DNA of 64,000 nt from Apoda limacodes. Taxonomy: Eukaryota > Arthropoda > Insecta > Lepidoptera > Limacodidae. The position numbers and the translations under genes are program-made. The stretch spans positions 18,679,521-18,743,520 of the forward strand of contig OX291544.1 of NCBI GenBank assembly GCA_946406115.1, given 5' to 3'. This document shows positions 32,842 through 46,309 of this stretch, piece by piece (within the stretch, counting starts at the first letter, position 1; every line of letters starts with the position of its first letter). The notes beneath the pieces were generated by a model that was not told the DNA's origin, made no database searches, and worked only from the letters and a program-made list of their open reading frames with translations.

Positions 32842-32900
32842 GTCGCACAGCGCCATCTGGTCCCAAATTAAGCTAGGCTATGTGTGTACCAGACATATGA
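32842..32900 (-). mobile_element. SINE 3' fragment (family of 30690-30968)
   Basis: gcacagcgccatctggtccc ... gtgtgtaccaga parallels cacagtgccgtctggcccc ... gggtaccaga at 30784-30830, in the same orientation. Confidence 0.65.
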
Positions 32901-32944
32901 TGCAAGTACTTGCATACTGTTACCTACATATATATATCTATCTA

Positions 32945-33330
32945 TCTTTATAAAAATGAATCCCTATTTCCTTTAGTCACGGCGTAACTTCCGGTCAACT
33001 GCACCATATTGGATAATTATTTATTTGTTGTGTTCGTGATTGTTATAGGGCAAGGTTTTTATGAAAGAAAAGGTCAAGTGCAAATCGGACTCGCGCACTA
33101 AGGATAAACCGATTGTAATCAAAATTTTGATAATTTGTGCACACGCCGGGGAAGGTTTCTGAGAAAAAAATGGTCAAGTGCGAATTGGACTCGCATACTA
33201 AGGGTTAACTGATTGTAATGAAATTTTGGCAAACGCCGGGGAAGGTTTAAAAATTAGTGCAACCCTTTTAGATTCTGTGGCGCGCCATTTGTTTTAGAAA
33301 AGCGAAACAACGTTCGCGGGGTCAGCTAGT
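32945..33330 (+). repeat. Family D interspersed repeat
   Basis: Begins aatgaatccctatttccttt and ends aacgttcgcggggtcagctagt. Inside, a ~105-bp unit (gtcaagtgc...ggactcgc...aaaccgattgtaat...cgccggggaaggttt) is present twice in tandem. A sister copy is at 39585-39958, and a core-only tandem pair at 52855-53090. Confidence 0.65.
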
Positions 33331-34335
33331 TATAAATAAATATTATTATGAGAGAGAGTGAGTTTAATTGTTAATTTGTATGTATATCTACGTGCAGAAT
33401 AGTCTGCGAAACTTCCCGACTGATTTAAAAACGTGTTTCATTGAATGGATTTTGAAATAAATTTCATTGATTGAATTTTTTCCAATTATAGTTGTAGGCT
33501 ATTTTTATTTCTGAAAACTTTAACTAAACTTTTCTAAGATTTTACTAAGGAACGGGGGCTAAGTAAGCCAGTGTGATATAGTATATCTACATAGAACCTA
33601 ATTGCCGCTACAGCAAGAGCGGATAACTTATAGAGTTATCTACCTATTTATCGATAATCAGGATGACAGACTAAAGCGTACCTACGTGCGAAACTGCACG
33701 CTATTCAGCTGAGCCCGCATGGGGCGACCACCCTCGTAAGTTTTTGCAGCAAAGGACCACGCACAATAAACATTGATTTCCGAACCCATGGACTCGCTCA
33801 ATTTTAAACTTATTTTTATACAAGCTTAAAATTGACAGTTTCTACTTGCGATTAATATAAAAATTTCGAACTGATGTTTAAATTTGTACAATGAATAAAT
33901 GTTGTTTCTGTGAAAACTTTAGAATTTTCCGGAACAAAAACTTACAATACAAATAGCTTTATTTACAATTTCTAAAATTTTTTATATTAAATAGAACAAA
34001 AAACTTGTACTATTCTCTGTTTTCTGCTCCTGCTACGGTTTTTAAGTACCTAAAACCTGAAATTATTCTTACTGGTAGAGGTAAAAAGTTGTATGTTTCA
34101 AACATCAACATTTTTTTTTTGGTTTCGTGCTTTAAATTCTGTCACTATTACCCTTACTGGCACGCACTACGGTACTGACTCAATTCTAGACTTCTTTGCT
34201 AGCTCAGAATTTAAAGTTGGCACTTATACCAAAAAAACGAATTTACTCACTTGTTGAGCAAATACCTACTTTCGCGCTGGTCAACAGTGTGAAAAAAAAA
34301 TCAATTCACATTGCCGCTATTTCATGAGTTCAGAC

Positions 34336-34941
34336 CGTTTAGAGATGCCGTAGACCTACCTATTCTGTTCTTTTCTGCTAGAACAGAACAGAAAAGAATT
34401 GAAATCGGGGGGTTAGAATGCAATAAAAAACGTACCACTTGTCACATACCTACCGACCCGAATCATTAAGAACGTTCTAATCAATCAGAGCTAGGCGTAG
34501 CTTACGTTTTGGCCCTGTATATCGTGACACACAACCCGGTTACAACACAGCGAGCCCCAGATTTTGGCTCAGTGCGCTTAAACAATAGTAAAGTCAAAAT
34601 TAAGCTCAAAAATTAGTATTTCATAACTTTCACGATTCAAAAGTGTTGTAAAAATTTGAATAAAAAATTTAACACTCATCTTGCAAGTTATTGTTGCAAA
34701 GTTGCGATAATGGGGGAATCGACAGAGACAGTGGTCTCATTTTGCTTGTTGAAAAATTCCTGTGTTTTTGGGGCATTATTTACGATCTGTCTGTCTATAC
34801 GTCTCTCAGCATGCTTAAAATTCCGACTGAACACGAATCAAGAAAGCTCGTTGCCCGGCGTGTGAGGCGCGATGAATCCGGATTCTATTCTGTTCTAGTA
34901 GCATAGAACAGAATCGTTAGGTCTGTGACCTCACTTAAACG
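34336..34941. mobile_element. 606-bp MITE with ~60-bp terminal inverted repeats
   Basis: The left end (34336-34397) and right end (34883-34941, reverse complement) share cgttta, agacctac/agacctaa, ttctgttct and ctagaacagaa. Each terminal repeat itself contains an inverted ttctgttct...agaacagaa, so each end can form its own hairpin. No coding frame was recognised inside; the frames at 34656-34906 are unremarkable. A target duplication is not evident. Confidence 0.65.
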
Positions 34942-36184
34942 TTTTCGTAGCGACGACGAAGTGTCTGATTGTCAAATCAAAGTTTTATCATAGCATAGGT
35001 TAAGCGTAGTCATTCATTTGTAAACACTGCATAAGTGTCAGTGATAACTATTATCTTTACAGCATAAATTTTAAAAAAAAACGGGCTAGTGCGTGATGTA
35101 CACTGAATTCCGTAGGATGATAATTATTGTAAATCTCCAGCTCTCTGGAAGCCAGTAACTCGCAAAATATACATCTTTGAGAAAAAATATTTACGCACCT
35201 CAAAAGTCCTATCTAATGATACTCCACATGATGGGTGCGCAAAAATATTTTTTTTCTTTCTTCAGCACACAATGAAGATTTACCCCTATTTTTTTTTTTT
35301 CAGTTTTCATAACAAATCTGTATAACTGTTCATATAAGTCACCTTTCTTCAAAACTTTATCTAATACCTTTAAAGGAGCAATTCTTGCATATACCTATGT
35401 ATATATATATTTATATAATCTGAATCTCGGAAACGACTCTAACAATTGTCATTACATTTAGGATTTGGAGGGTTTCGGGGGCGATAAATCTATCTTGCTA
35501 GGTTTCATTTTTGGAAAACGTCGTTTTATCCGTGTTTTCAGGCAATGATAAACTAAAAAATATGACTCTTCCTGACAACTTATGGCGAGTAGTAATACTA
35601 TTATTTTTACCGACACTAACTAAAGCTACTTGACAATAACGAGCAGAGCTCGGTCTTCCAGATACTTACAATCAAAAGATGGCGAAATGGTTAGACTGTG
35701 ATATACGGACGGATGGACCTGACGTGACCATCAGTTTTTGTCATTTTGGCTGCGGAACCCTAAAAATAGCTAAGAGCTTGTTTGACTCATCATGGATTTT
35801 GTTCATGCAATTTAAACCTAGCAGAAGCAGTAAATTTTTATTAGCTTATTTGTATATGTATATATGTATATACCTATGCGAAGTTATGTAACGTCAGGTG
35901 TGGATCTCCACTAGTAGACTAGTGAACTAGTTTAAACTTCTACTGTGTTTTATCGAAGGCACGTCTGTAAGTCCTGGCTGCTGTCCTATAAAAGCAGTCG
36001 TCAAGCTAAGTGAGAATCCTGAGAATTTTTACCGTTAAGTGGCCACGTAGCTCCTCTGTAATTTACAGTCCAGCGTTTTTGGACTATGGCCTAAGCTTTC
36101 TTTCTTTTATTTCCCTGTACCACCAGTACAAACGCTTGCCTGAGGCAATAATCTGTGACATGTAATTTTGTTGCATATAACAAA
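34942..36184. other. No gene; repeat fragments
   Basis: A family A-related fragment appears at 35640-35770 (ends ggctgcggaaccctaaaaat). Otherwise AT-rich. Confidence 0.5.
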
Positions 36185-37327
36185 CTAGCTTGTGTCCGCG
36201 ACTTCGTCCCCTTGGACTTTTAAAAAAAAGGATAGCTTTTGACTGTTTCCGGTTTTACCTACAATGATATTGACATACATCCCCTTATTTTCCGTATAAT
36301 AATTTTGTTAAACCGGTGAAACGCGTCAATCTTAAATATTAACCCTAAAGGCCAAATATCTTTTATGCATTTGACTTCGAAAATTACGGATTCCAACCAA
36401 GGATAAAATGGTTTACTCCCTTAGAAGATGAATTTTGCAAAATTTTTATCTAAATGCTCGCCTCGTATGTTATAACAAAAACTTCTATGCAAAAAACACA
36501 AAATGAATCGGAATTGTCATACAAATTTATAACCCCAATTTTGCGCTCCAAGGGATAATTTTCCGAAAACGGTGAAAAAGTCGCGTAGCCTTTGAGAAAA
36601 AATAAGCCTTTAACTGGTATGGCTTAACCTTAATATATCGGAATAATAATACATATTTTCATCCCCTATTTTGAACTCCAGGGGATGATTTTTCAAAACC
36701 GATGAAACACTTAAATATTAATTATAAACCTTAAGGTGAAATAACAATTTTTATGAATTTGTTTCAAAAATGACAAATTTCCGTAAAAACTTTTAACCCT
36801 TTAAGGGATAAATTTTCAAAATCCTTTTTTGTTACTCGCCTACTTTATAACCAAAACCTCTGTGCAAAATTTCAAGTTCATAGACTTCGTCCCTCAAAAG
36901 GGGTAAAATTGGGGTTAGAAGTTTGTGTAAAATCCGGCATTTTTGGTGGCATATCGATATTTTGGTGTCTCGAGACTAAATTTTACAACGAGAATCCAGT
37001 TTAACGTACGCAAGCACTAAGAATATATTTTGCAAAATTCATCTCCTAAAAGGGTGAAATGGGGGAAGAAAAATTGTATGGAACTCGTCGCCTTAAGATT
37101 AAAACTTAAGAATTGTTTTCCTTTTTTTTTTTCTGATCTGAATATGCAGTTGGCTGATGCAGCCATTACTGCTTCACCGGGTTTTTGGGGCGAGACTCTG
37201 AAGGAGGATAATTATTTATTCTGTGGGAAAGACGTCAGAATTACAAGATTGTGCAATATGGAAGGACGGACTGACATGACGAAACTGTATGGGTTCCGTT
37301 TTTGCCATTTGGCTACGGAACACTAAA
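36185..37327 (+). repeat. Long degenerate interspersed repeat
   Basis: Starts aaactagcttgtgtccgcga then cttcgtccccttgga, the entry sequence of a very common lepidopteran repeat. It contains diverged internal repeats: ctccaagggataattttccg (36546) against ctccaggggatgatttttca (36675), each followed by accggtgaaa-like words. It ends with ggttccgtttttgccatttg then gctacggaacactaaaaat. An open frame at 37030-37326 lies within this repeat and is not considered a gene. Confidence 0.5.
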
Positions 37328-38059
37328 AATAAATGCAAAAAATTAACATTGCCTTATCTCAGTTAGGTTATCTTCGAGGTCAGCTGATAAAAATATTCAA
37401 GCGGTTATTTAGTCTTTTATGGGGTTCGAAAGCGAAACAAGAAACCCTTACAGTTTCGCCATGTCTGTCCGACTGTCCGCTGTCCCATCTGTAGCGCTAA
37501 TGTGACAGTCATTTTATTTAGAAAATTAGTCATAGATGACGGTATGTACGGTATTAAGCCGTAAATCCATTTAAAGGGAAAACAATCAAAACTTGGCTTT
37601 TCGAATATCTGGATTACCTACCTTCTAAGTATAAATTCATGGGATTGCATATAAAAATCAAAGGTCTGGAGTATCTGATGCCGCCTCAGTAAAAAATTAA
37701 GCGGTATTTCTCATAGCACCTAAAATATAAGGTAAGGAGTACCTAATGTGGAACCCTTAATGTCTCGCAAAACTATGCGAGCTATCGAAACATTAAAAAA
37801 AAAAAACCAAAAATTTTTTTTTCATTTTTTTTTTCTGTTGTCTGTAAGAGAATGCCTTAGAAAGTATATTATAAAAATTTTATTGAACGAAAATTAAAAC
37901 TAGTCATAAGCTGTTTTCAGAAAGCTTAGGTATGTTTCTGGAATGAATATGCAGGTTGTAGATACTTTAAGAAAACGTTCTAAAAATAGATTGTAACTAG
38001 ATTCATACTTCGTTAAATAAAATTTTTGGAATACGCTTACTACGAACTACTATGTTAGA

Positions 38060-38430
38060 CGGGTATATTTTTTTTTATGTATGTTTACCGATTTCTCCGT
38101 CATTTTCACCGATTTCAAAAATTCATTTTATTATTCGAAGGAGTATTCCTAAGGACCACCCTTTCTGTGGTGGTTTTTTTTTCGCATAACCCCATTGTGT
38201 ACAATAATTAGGTCTTTGAAAACTTTTTAAAACAATCGGCTTCAAAAAGATGCACTAAAAATGTAAAAATAATTACTTATTGCCAAAAATCTGATCTGAA
38301 TTACCGTTTGAAGTTGGTGTCATGCAAGTCAAGTGTGTTATAAACTGTTAGGTAAACATACATAACACAAAAATACACAAAATATACCCGTCTAACATAG
38401 AACCTCCTCCTTTTTGAAGTCGGTTAAAAA
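38060..38430 (+). repeat. Family C interspersed repeat
   Basis: Contains tcggcttcaaaaagatgcac, ttattgccaaaaatctgatc and gaacctcctcctttttgaag then tcggttaaaa. Shares blocks with 17500-17949, partly inverted, so internal rearrangement has occurred. Confidence 0.55.
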
Positions 38431-39104
38431 TAGATATTTAAACATATGGCAAATGGCACTTAATATAAATTCAGAATATCATTACTTGATATCTAAACTC
38501 AGGACTAAATGGACAGTGTCGGCATCAAGAGAAAGTAGATCCTGTTTAAATACCACTATTCCCGTCTTGGACCCGAGAGACCATAGAATTTTGTTTGTGG
38601 TCATAGTCAGAGAAAGAGTCCTCGGGTGGCTAATACTTGCACTCCTCTTTTCACATTATGTCCTTATTTAGTTAGATATATAATATATACTTTATATATG
38701 ACATAATGTTAAAAACTCGTTCCATCTGAATTTGCTTCGTTAAGTTAATAGGTTAATTATAAAGTTGATAAGATAGATAATGACTCAGGACTGGGTTTAT
38801 TAATTTTTACCTTCATTTAGAAGGGGTTGTTGCCTTCTTAGAGGAGGTGAAGGCATGTGACTAAGAGTTGGTAGCCATTGGACAGGGCCGTCTGTATCGT
38901 ACTCGATGTAGCAAATAGTTGTACGAAGCTGACTCGGTATAAGCACTATTTATCTGGACAGGCACTAAGTATTCTCAAGAGAAGTAAACCAAACTATGAT
39001 CCGCTGCTCACCATAATCTCTTTTATTGTACACAAAAAATTAAACACATTAAAAACGCATAACCTCTTTGAGCTTAGAAACCCCTTAAATGAGTTACTAA
39101 TATA

Positions 39105-39590
39105 GTACGGTGACATTCGAGACATTCCAATTTTAAAGAGTATTGAAGTTGTTTATGTTTTTAAGTGAGTTCAACCTTTTTTGAAAAAAATCGGATTGAG
39201 TTTTCAAACATGTGTCAAAATAAAATGTAATTTAAATCAAAAGCAATAAGGAGTATTAATATCAACTTCGAAGCAAATAACCGCCAAATAACTTTATACC
39301 CCTTTTTGATCCCGTTAGGGGACGAATTTCAATAAAATACGAAACAAGTCTTCATCAATTTTGTTAAAAAAGGTTTATGCAAAATTTGAAGTAGATTGGA
39401 CCAAGGAATCACGTTGTCCCATACAAACTTTGCCCCCCTTTTTCACCCCCTTAGGGGTAGAATTCCGGAAAATCCTTTCTTATCGGATGCCTACGTCATA
39501 CAAAGAACACACCCTCCAAGTTTCAGGTCTCGACGATGAGCGGTTTATTTAGGCTGTGCGTTGATCCATCAGTCATTCAGGACAAAGATA
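39105..39590 (-). repeat. Family Y repeat (reads 5' to 3' on the minus strand)
   Basis: Reverse complement of the copy at 50145-50590: shared words include gatcaacgcacagcctaaa, ggttatttgcttcgaag and gacacatgtttgaaaactc. The outer block tacggtgacattcgagacat then tccaattttaaagagtatt (39107-39146) recurs inverted at 52706-52745. Confidence 0.7.
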
Positions 39591-39958
39591 GATGAATCCC
39601 TATTTCCCTTGGTCACGACATCACGCGTGAACGGCTTCTGTGGTTTTTGATATTGTCAGGAGAAGGTTCTTATGAAAAAAAAATGTAAAGTCCGAGTCGG
39701 ACTCGCGGACTATGGAAAACTCGAAGACGGCTGGACCAATTCGGGTAATTTATTTTGTTGTGTTTGTTAGTGTTAGGGCAAGGTTTTTATGGAAGAAAAA
39801 AACGGTCAAGTGTAAGTCGGCCTCGCGCACAAAGGGTAAACCAATTGTAATGAAATTTTGGTAAGTTGTTATGCACAGGCCGGAGAAGGTTTCTGAATTA
39901 GTACAACCCTTTCACAATAGGTTGGTGCGGAGAAACAACGTTCTCCGTGTCAGCTAGT
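39585..39958 (+). repeat. Family D interspersed repeat
   Basis: From gatgaatccctatttccctt to gttctccgtgtcagctagt. It follows family Y directly; the shared boundary suggests the two were copied or inserted together. Confidence 0.65.
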
Positions 39959-40872
39959 ATATATATATACTTTACTTTTGCGTAGTAAAAAGTTAAAGGT
40001 AGTGTTTCCCGCTTACATACCTATCAAAAAAAAAAGCCATCATTGTTTTCAAATACATTGATCCCAATTTTTTAATAAAGTCTGAACAACTGCAGCGTTA
40101 TCTTTAGATTTTAAATATACTTCGAGATAGTTTAACTGTGTAGAAGCTTATTTAAGGCTTATTTAGCTGCCAACGACCTTGAGAGAGTGGGCGGTCTTTA
40201 ACAAATCCCGTCTCTCCACAATGCCCTCCACCTGCTGTAAAACTCGGTACGGCGCGTCTATGAACGCATCAAATAGTAAAGAAGTCAAAGAACACATACT
40301 TACTTTGTTTTTAGTTAAATATCATATTTAAATTAATACAAGCAAAGGGGTCATTTCGTGCAAATTTAACGTTTTAGAGAATGATAAAAAAGTTTACCGA
40401 TTCGTGTTTTTTAATAAATTTTTATAACAAAGGTAAAGTTGCTGTGGATTTTGCTTTAATTTTTCAATAAATTAACTTTTGAATTTTTCAAGAAACGGTA
40501 ATGAGGTTTTACACTAATGGTAATGAGAAATTAATAAATGGTAATAACATAGATCGAAAAGGTAATTTAAAAAAAAAGTTACAAATCAGATTTAATACTA
40601 ACACTTTATTAGGTTAACACTTTCAATCCGTCGGCAAGACTGTCCCCGGAGAGCTATGTCAGGCTCTTTAAATGCCTACCCCCAATCCACGCGCTCTCAC
40701 CAGTTTTGTGGTGTAGATGGTGGAGGAAGTCGACAGTGGTGCCAATCGTCCAATACTTCCGTTATTAATGATTATTTATACTTACTTATTAATTTGATAC
40801 ATACGACTCTTTGTTTATAAATTAATTATGTAATTTAATTTACTACAATGTAACACTACTGGATTTATTTAG

Positions 40873-40911
40873 TGTGTCGACGAAAACTTAATAACATTTG
40901 ATGTCGACACA
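40873..40911. repeat. Perfect 10-bp inverted repeat
   Basis: gtgtgtcgac and gtcgacacac separated by 19 nt. The surrounding 39960-41000 holds no recognised gene; ggtaatgag words recur at 40497-40550 and again at 43155-43215. Confidence 0.75.
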
Positions 40912-41009
40912 CGTGACAGAAATAGTTAATCAAAACACTACTGATTTAAATCATAAATTATATACAATAAATAAAATTATAATTAATTGAGATACAGTGC
41001 TGCTAACAC

Positions 41010-41998
41010 ATCGAATAACAGGCCTATCGCTATTACCTCTCTACTGATCAACACACAGTTCTAAGATACCTAGAAAAACACGACCTGATCAGCGACCGTT
41101 AATATGGCTTTCGCCACGGTCGGCACCGATGGGCACCAGCTATTGAGAGTCAGGGGGAGGCATAAGCATGTAGCCTGGACATAGCGAAGGCGTTCGATCG
41201 GGTCTGGATCCGCGGTCTTTTATCGAAGTTGCCATCTTATGGAGTGCCTGAGGATTTGTGCAAAGGGGTCGCTAGCTTTTTCGTTGGCAGACGCATACGA
41301 GCCGTAGTTGACGGTAGTTGCTCTGATAGCATGGACAATAATGCTGGAGTCCCACAAGACTCTGTACTGTATCCTACGCTGTTTCTACTGCATATCAATG
41401 ACATGTTATCCATCAACAACATACATTGCTATGCAGATGACAGTACTGGAGACACTTATTACACGAGTCGTGCAAACATCCCTCGCTCCGTTGTGGAGGA
41501 AAACCGCGGAGAACTTGTGTCTCTAATCGAGACCACACTGTCCAAGATCCCTGACTGGGGACGGGTAAACTTGGTCCGATTCAACCCTACAAAGACAAAA
41601 GTCTGCGCGTTCACCGCCAAGAAAGCCCCATTCACTATAGTCCCACAATTCCAGAACACTCTCCTCTCCATCTCCAAAAGCATTGGGATCCTTGGTGTCG
41701 ACCTCTCCAGCGATAGGCAGGGAATTCATTCTCATACTTTAGAACCGATATGGTCGCGTACAGTGCGATTTCAGAGAAACTTTCTCCCGCGAACGCTTGG
41801 GTTGTGGAATGAGCTCCCTGCCAAGGTTTTCTCCAAGGACTACAGTATGGTGTTCTTCAAGAAAGAAGTTATTGGATTTTCAAAGGGTCGGCAACGCGCG
41901 AGTGTTACACCTGGTGTTGCAAGCGTCCATAGGCCACGGTGACCGCTTACCATCAGGCGGACTGTAAGCTAGTTTGCCACCTTAGTGGTATAAAAAAA
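41010..41998 (+). mobile_element. LINE alpha, RT to 3' end (5'-truncated, internally deleted)
   Basis: Starts inside RT block 1 (NNRPIAITSLL). Out-of-frame pieces to 41228 still show the 'isDRqyGFrhgRST...lDiaKAFDrvW' blocks. The open frame 41229-41942 then reads LPSYGVPEDLCKGVASFFVG, GVPQDSVLYPTLFLLHINDM (usual QGS is QDS) and YADDSTGDTYYTSRAN (catalytic YADD intact), then SKIPDWGRVNLVRFNPTKTK. After GILGVDLSSD the thumb is deleted and it jumps to WSRTVRFQRNFLPRTLG and LWNELPAKVFS. The tail gccaccttagtggtataaaa ends the element. This is a CR1/L2-type LINE, often database-annotated as 'jockey'; the clade is uncertain. Not functional. Confidence 0.82.
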
Positions 41999-42451
41999 TA
42001 TTAAAGTAATAATAAAATACTTTGATAATCAGCTATCAACGATACAATATGTATTGAAACACTTAGTAGGTTATTTTTTGTTTTTATGTACCATGTGAAG
42101 CGTCAAATATTGTCAATCGTGTGAAGAAATTCAGATATTTAATAGTACTAGTAGCATTAGCGCCATTACAATTATATTATTGCACAATCAGATGCATACC
42201 ATATCCATACTATCCATGAATATAATAAATATTATAAACATAGGCTACTTGAAAACGTCAAGCAAATTTTTTGACAGCATAGGCGGCTAAGCTAAGTTTT
42301 CGAGCTAAGACAGAAATATGTGAGTGCCATTGCAATTTAATATCTAAAGTGATGCCCATGAAGGTTTTTATAGTCCATATAGGCCGAAACTTGTATGGCT
42401 ACACTTGCATGTTTTTGATACCAAATTAAAGGACTCTATTTGTGACTTAGT

Positions 42452-42726
42452 AAGAAAAAACAAGTGCAAGTTGGGCTCGCGCACAAAGGGTTGCGTACCA
42501 TTATCTATAACAACGGCAAAAATATCACGTTTGTTGTATGGGAGCCCCCTTAAATATTCAAATACTATATATGTTATTATAGCGGCAACAAAAATATATC
42601 TTTTGTGAAAATTTCAACTATCTAACTAGTACGGTTCATGAGATACAGCAGGAAGGACGGACGGACAGCGCAGTCTTAGTAATAGGGTCCTGTTTTTTAC
42701 CCTTTGGGTACAGAACCCTGAAAACT
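42452..42726 (+). repeat. Family A interspersed repeat
   Basis: From aagtgcaagttgggctcgcg to gggtacagaaccctgaaaa. It matches 13876-14178 block for block, with a shortened middle. Confidence 0.75.
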
Positions 42727-42970
42727 AGGTATGTAACCGCCATATTAGGAAAGATTGGAGGGACAACGAGACGTGAAAATAAAATATAATGTACTATATT
42801 GTACTTAACAAATATTATTTGGAGTAAATGTTTTAGATGATGATTTGATATAAATTTTACTAACGTGGTTTATTCTATTATTTTATAAATCCCCAAGTGA
42901 AAAGTTGCAGTGTCCCAGGGTACAATCATGCATAAATAAGCCTTGGGACCCATTTGATAGGTACATAATT

Positions 42971-43010
42971 ATAGAATATCGTACTCCTATATAGAATATC
43001 GTACTCCTAT
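42971..43010. repeat. 20-bp perfect tandem repeat
   Basis: atagaatatcgtactcctat occurs twice back to back. Confidence 0.9.
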
Positions 43011-44907
43011 ATACCAAACTTTTTGAGTATGTAAATTTTAATTGCTTTTACAGCGTATGTACTTAAACCTCAACATAAGGAGTAGCACAGATATATGTTG
43101 TAAAGATACATTTCCATTAAAGATAACATTGTATATTAAATAACCACTATAGAATTATTCTCATTACCATTCGATATATCTAGAACGTAAAGAACGGTAA
43201 TGAGAAAAATGGTAATTAGATTTATTATAATATATGTAATTACAATTTCTTTCAAACCTGTGAGAGATGAGAGATGACTGTCTCCGAAACTACTGAGTGG
43301 GGTGCGACAGCATAGTCGTGCGTATCATCGAATGGTAATAAGGAGAATATTAAGGGACACATTTCGAAGTCCTATATTATAATTTAAATATGATCTTTTA
43401 CAAACTATACGTCGTATTTAGAAAGATATACATGTTTACATCTGTCTGTTTTTCTAACAAAGTTTCATAAAATAGCTACCAATTCATAGTAATGAGGCAA
43501 AAGGCACACAGATGGTTATATGATTTAAGCCTTTTTATTTTCATTATTCTTGATTAATCATTGATTGCGTCTAATGAAATAGTTTTTTTTACAGTTTTAT
43601 ATAGTTGCCCTAGCACCTATAAAGGGTTTCATAGCACAAAGTCAAAACAATAAAACTTATTTGACAAGTAATTGTATGTATATATATAGGTACGCATATT
43701 ATATATATACCACATACCTTTTATTTTATTAGGTACGTTACAAGGTATAGTCGACGATGTACGAAGAGGTTTACGGATGAACCTTTTTAATGCCGAACGG
43801 GGAAACCGTAATAATAGAGTAAGTCCTATAATTCTATCATTCGTTCTGATAAAATCAGGCAGGTATCCTATATACGAACATAAATAAAAAAATATAAAAA
43901 AAAAATAAAGATATATAGGGTAGCTCTCCGGAAATAGAAATTAAGTAATTAGTCCACCGAAATTGGACTAAAAATGGTAAAATTTGCAAATAAATGTCAA
44001 TGAAATAAAACATATGTCAAACTGTAGATTTTGAGTAGCAGATCACTTTTTACCAGGTTCTTGAAACAGGAGGCGTGGTGGTATCTTATAGGTGCATACA
44101 TTAATATATATATTTACACATTTTTCTATAAAACTTTTAGAGAAAAATATGTGAGCACAAAATTGTAAGGCAGAAAATTTCCAACCAAGGTACGCTTTTC
44201 AATACCCTTGATAACGGCACGTTTTCCCGCTTTATTGCGCGTATCATCTATATGTATAACATAGGTACATTCTGCATTTTACTGGAACACTAGACTGGCT
44301 TAGTCAAATTACGATGGCTGTCAAATCAAAATTCAGCAAAATCTAAGCGTCTTTGGTACCTATATTCTTCGTTTTTTATTCTACAAGCCAAGACTTTGAA
44401 ATTAAGTATTATATATTAGTATATTACCTTCATTTCAACTTGAGGTAAAACTGATTCCCATACCCAAAGATCTAGTCTCCTTTACCGTGAATAGGTTGTT
44501 ACCGTGAAAACCAACAGACCGTTTTGTATAGTGTAGTGAAAGATTAGCAGCGAATGGGTGTATGTATAATCAAATCTTGCAAATTAAATTTGTCCCACTT
44601 CCCTGTGTTCTATTGAGCTGATGTTTTGCATTGTACGTGACATTGGATGACAATGCAATAAAATTATGTCATAAAGCTGTTCTGATGATGAAGTTGGAAG
44701 ATTGCCATAGAAATAGTGTAACGAAACGACGCAGCCCCATCGAGTTCGGGCTTGTTAGATTTGTGTTGAGAAGTACTGCGGTTTTAGTTGATTTACAGGG
44801 TCTAATGATGAATCCGGAGTGTGGCCTTTGATTCCGGTCAAAGATTCAAATGTAGACGATGGCTTATTTGTAATCGAAATTAGTTTACTTTTAACTCGTT
44901 AGTTCAT
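43011..44907. other. AT-rich sequence, no gene recognised
   Basis: Short frames only. ggtaatgag-type words recur at 43150-43215 and 43333. The frame at 44631-44831 is unrecognised. Confidence 0.5.
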
Positions 44908-45322
44908 CTATACTTATATTATAAAGAGGAAAGATTTGTTTGTTTGTATTGAATAGGCTCCGAAACTACTGGACCGTTTTGAAAAATTCTTTTACCATTA
45001 GAAGCCGACATTATCCCTGATGAACATAGGCTACTTTTTGCTGCGGGAAAATGCTTCATTCCTATGGGAAAACGGGTATAGGACAACGGGTAGTAAGAAT
45101 TATCCTTCCGTACTTATCTTTTTCACATAACTTCTAAACGGCTGAACCGATTGGGTTGAAATTTTATATGGGTATTTCGATGGTTTCACAGACACGAATG
45201 TATTATGCTATTAAAGAGGAAAGATTTGATTGTTTGTTTTTTTTCTATAATTGAGTTACCGTAAGAACCTACGCCGATAACGAAATCTAGGGCGGGCAAA
45301 GCTGCTGGCAGAAGCTAGTTTT
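44908..45322 (+). repeat. Family B interspersed repeat
   Basis: Near-identical to 20292-20832 over most of its length (gaaaaattcttttaccatta, gccgacattatccctgatga, gggaaaatgcttcatt, ctggcagaagctagtt), but it lacks ~110 bp of the middle present in that copy. Confidence 0.75.
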
Positions 45323-46300
45323 TAATAATTTTACAACTTGTTTGTAAAAAACAAACGTAGATTTATTTCTTGTTTCTTTTAAAAAGTAAAACCTGGATGT
45401 GACCTAGTTAGTATGCCTAATAAGTTATTAGCAACAAGAAATTGAAAAAATAATTGCCTACTAAACAATTTGTAGAAACCTACTTCTGTTATAACAGTCA
45501 GTTGACAGAAGCAGCAATATTTTTCCAACACAATTCTCGTAGATAAAGACATTGTAGTTCTTATTTATGTGACGTGTGAACTGCAATGTACGTAAGGAAG
45601 ATTAAACGTGTAAAGGGCTATGTGCGAGTTGATTAGTGTAATAGTTTAGCGACTTCCGCTCCCTATGCAAGTGGCAAGAGGGAGCAGCAGGCACCTTGAC
45701 ACTAGAGGTTGTTAACCGGTGCATTAGATCCGACACAATTGAGGCCACTATGTGAGCGAGTTCAAGAGCAATTTAGGTCTCGTAGGTCAGTTCACCGAAG
45801 GTAACCTTGACAATGATGAAAGCATTGCTAACTGGAATGTTTGGGAAAGGATTCGTCATTTTGATTGGCTACAATTAAAAAAATAAGTATTGGAGTGAGG
45901 AAAGGATGTTCAGGAAAATTAGTTTTTCTGATAAATCTGAGGAATTTTAACTAATTTTCCATATAAAATATCAAAAATAGAAATCATAAATTAATCTTGT
46001 GTTTCCTTACTATTGAAAAGTCGAACAATGTGTTACAACAAGTTGAATAACCTCTTATTTTTAACGATAAATCAGCAATGTAAGACAAAACGGTTAAAAC
46101 GTTGAATACCTGCTATACAAAAAACGCAAAGTTTCAAAACGTAATTGTGGTATAAATTAATAATGATGTATGAAATAAAAAATGTTTTTTTTACGCCACA
46201 TGCTCGACAATGTCCAATTATCTGTGTTATGCAAACCTTACTCAAAGTAATTAAGTCATTAGATCCCTAGGGATCTAATGGGGAGGGAAAATGGGTGGGC
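45323..46300. other. No gene confirmed
   Basis: On the minus strand 45640-45845 is open apart from one stop and reads ALELAHIVASIVSDLMHRL then VPAAPSCHLHRERK. It has a coding look but I cannot assign it; it is probably a mobile-element scrap. Confidence 0.4.
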
Positions 46301-46309
46301 GACTAGCGA

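Noticed and set aside
37030..37326. 98-codon frame as a gene
   Set aside because: It lies wholly inside an interspersed repeat that ends with the family A-like ggctacggaacactaaaaat.
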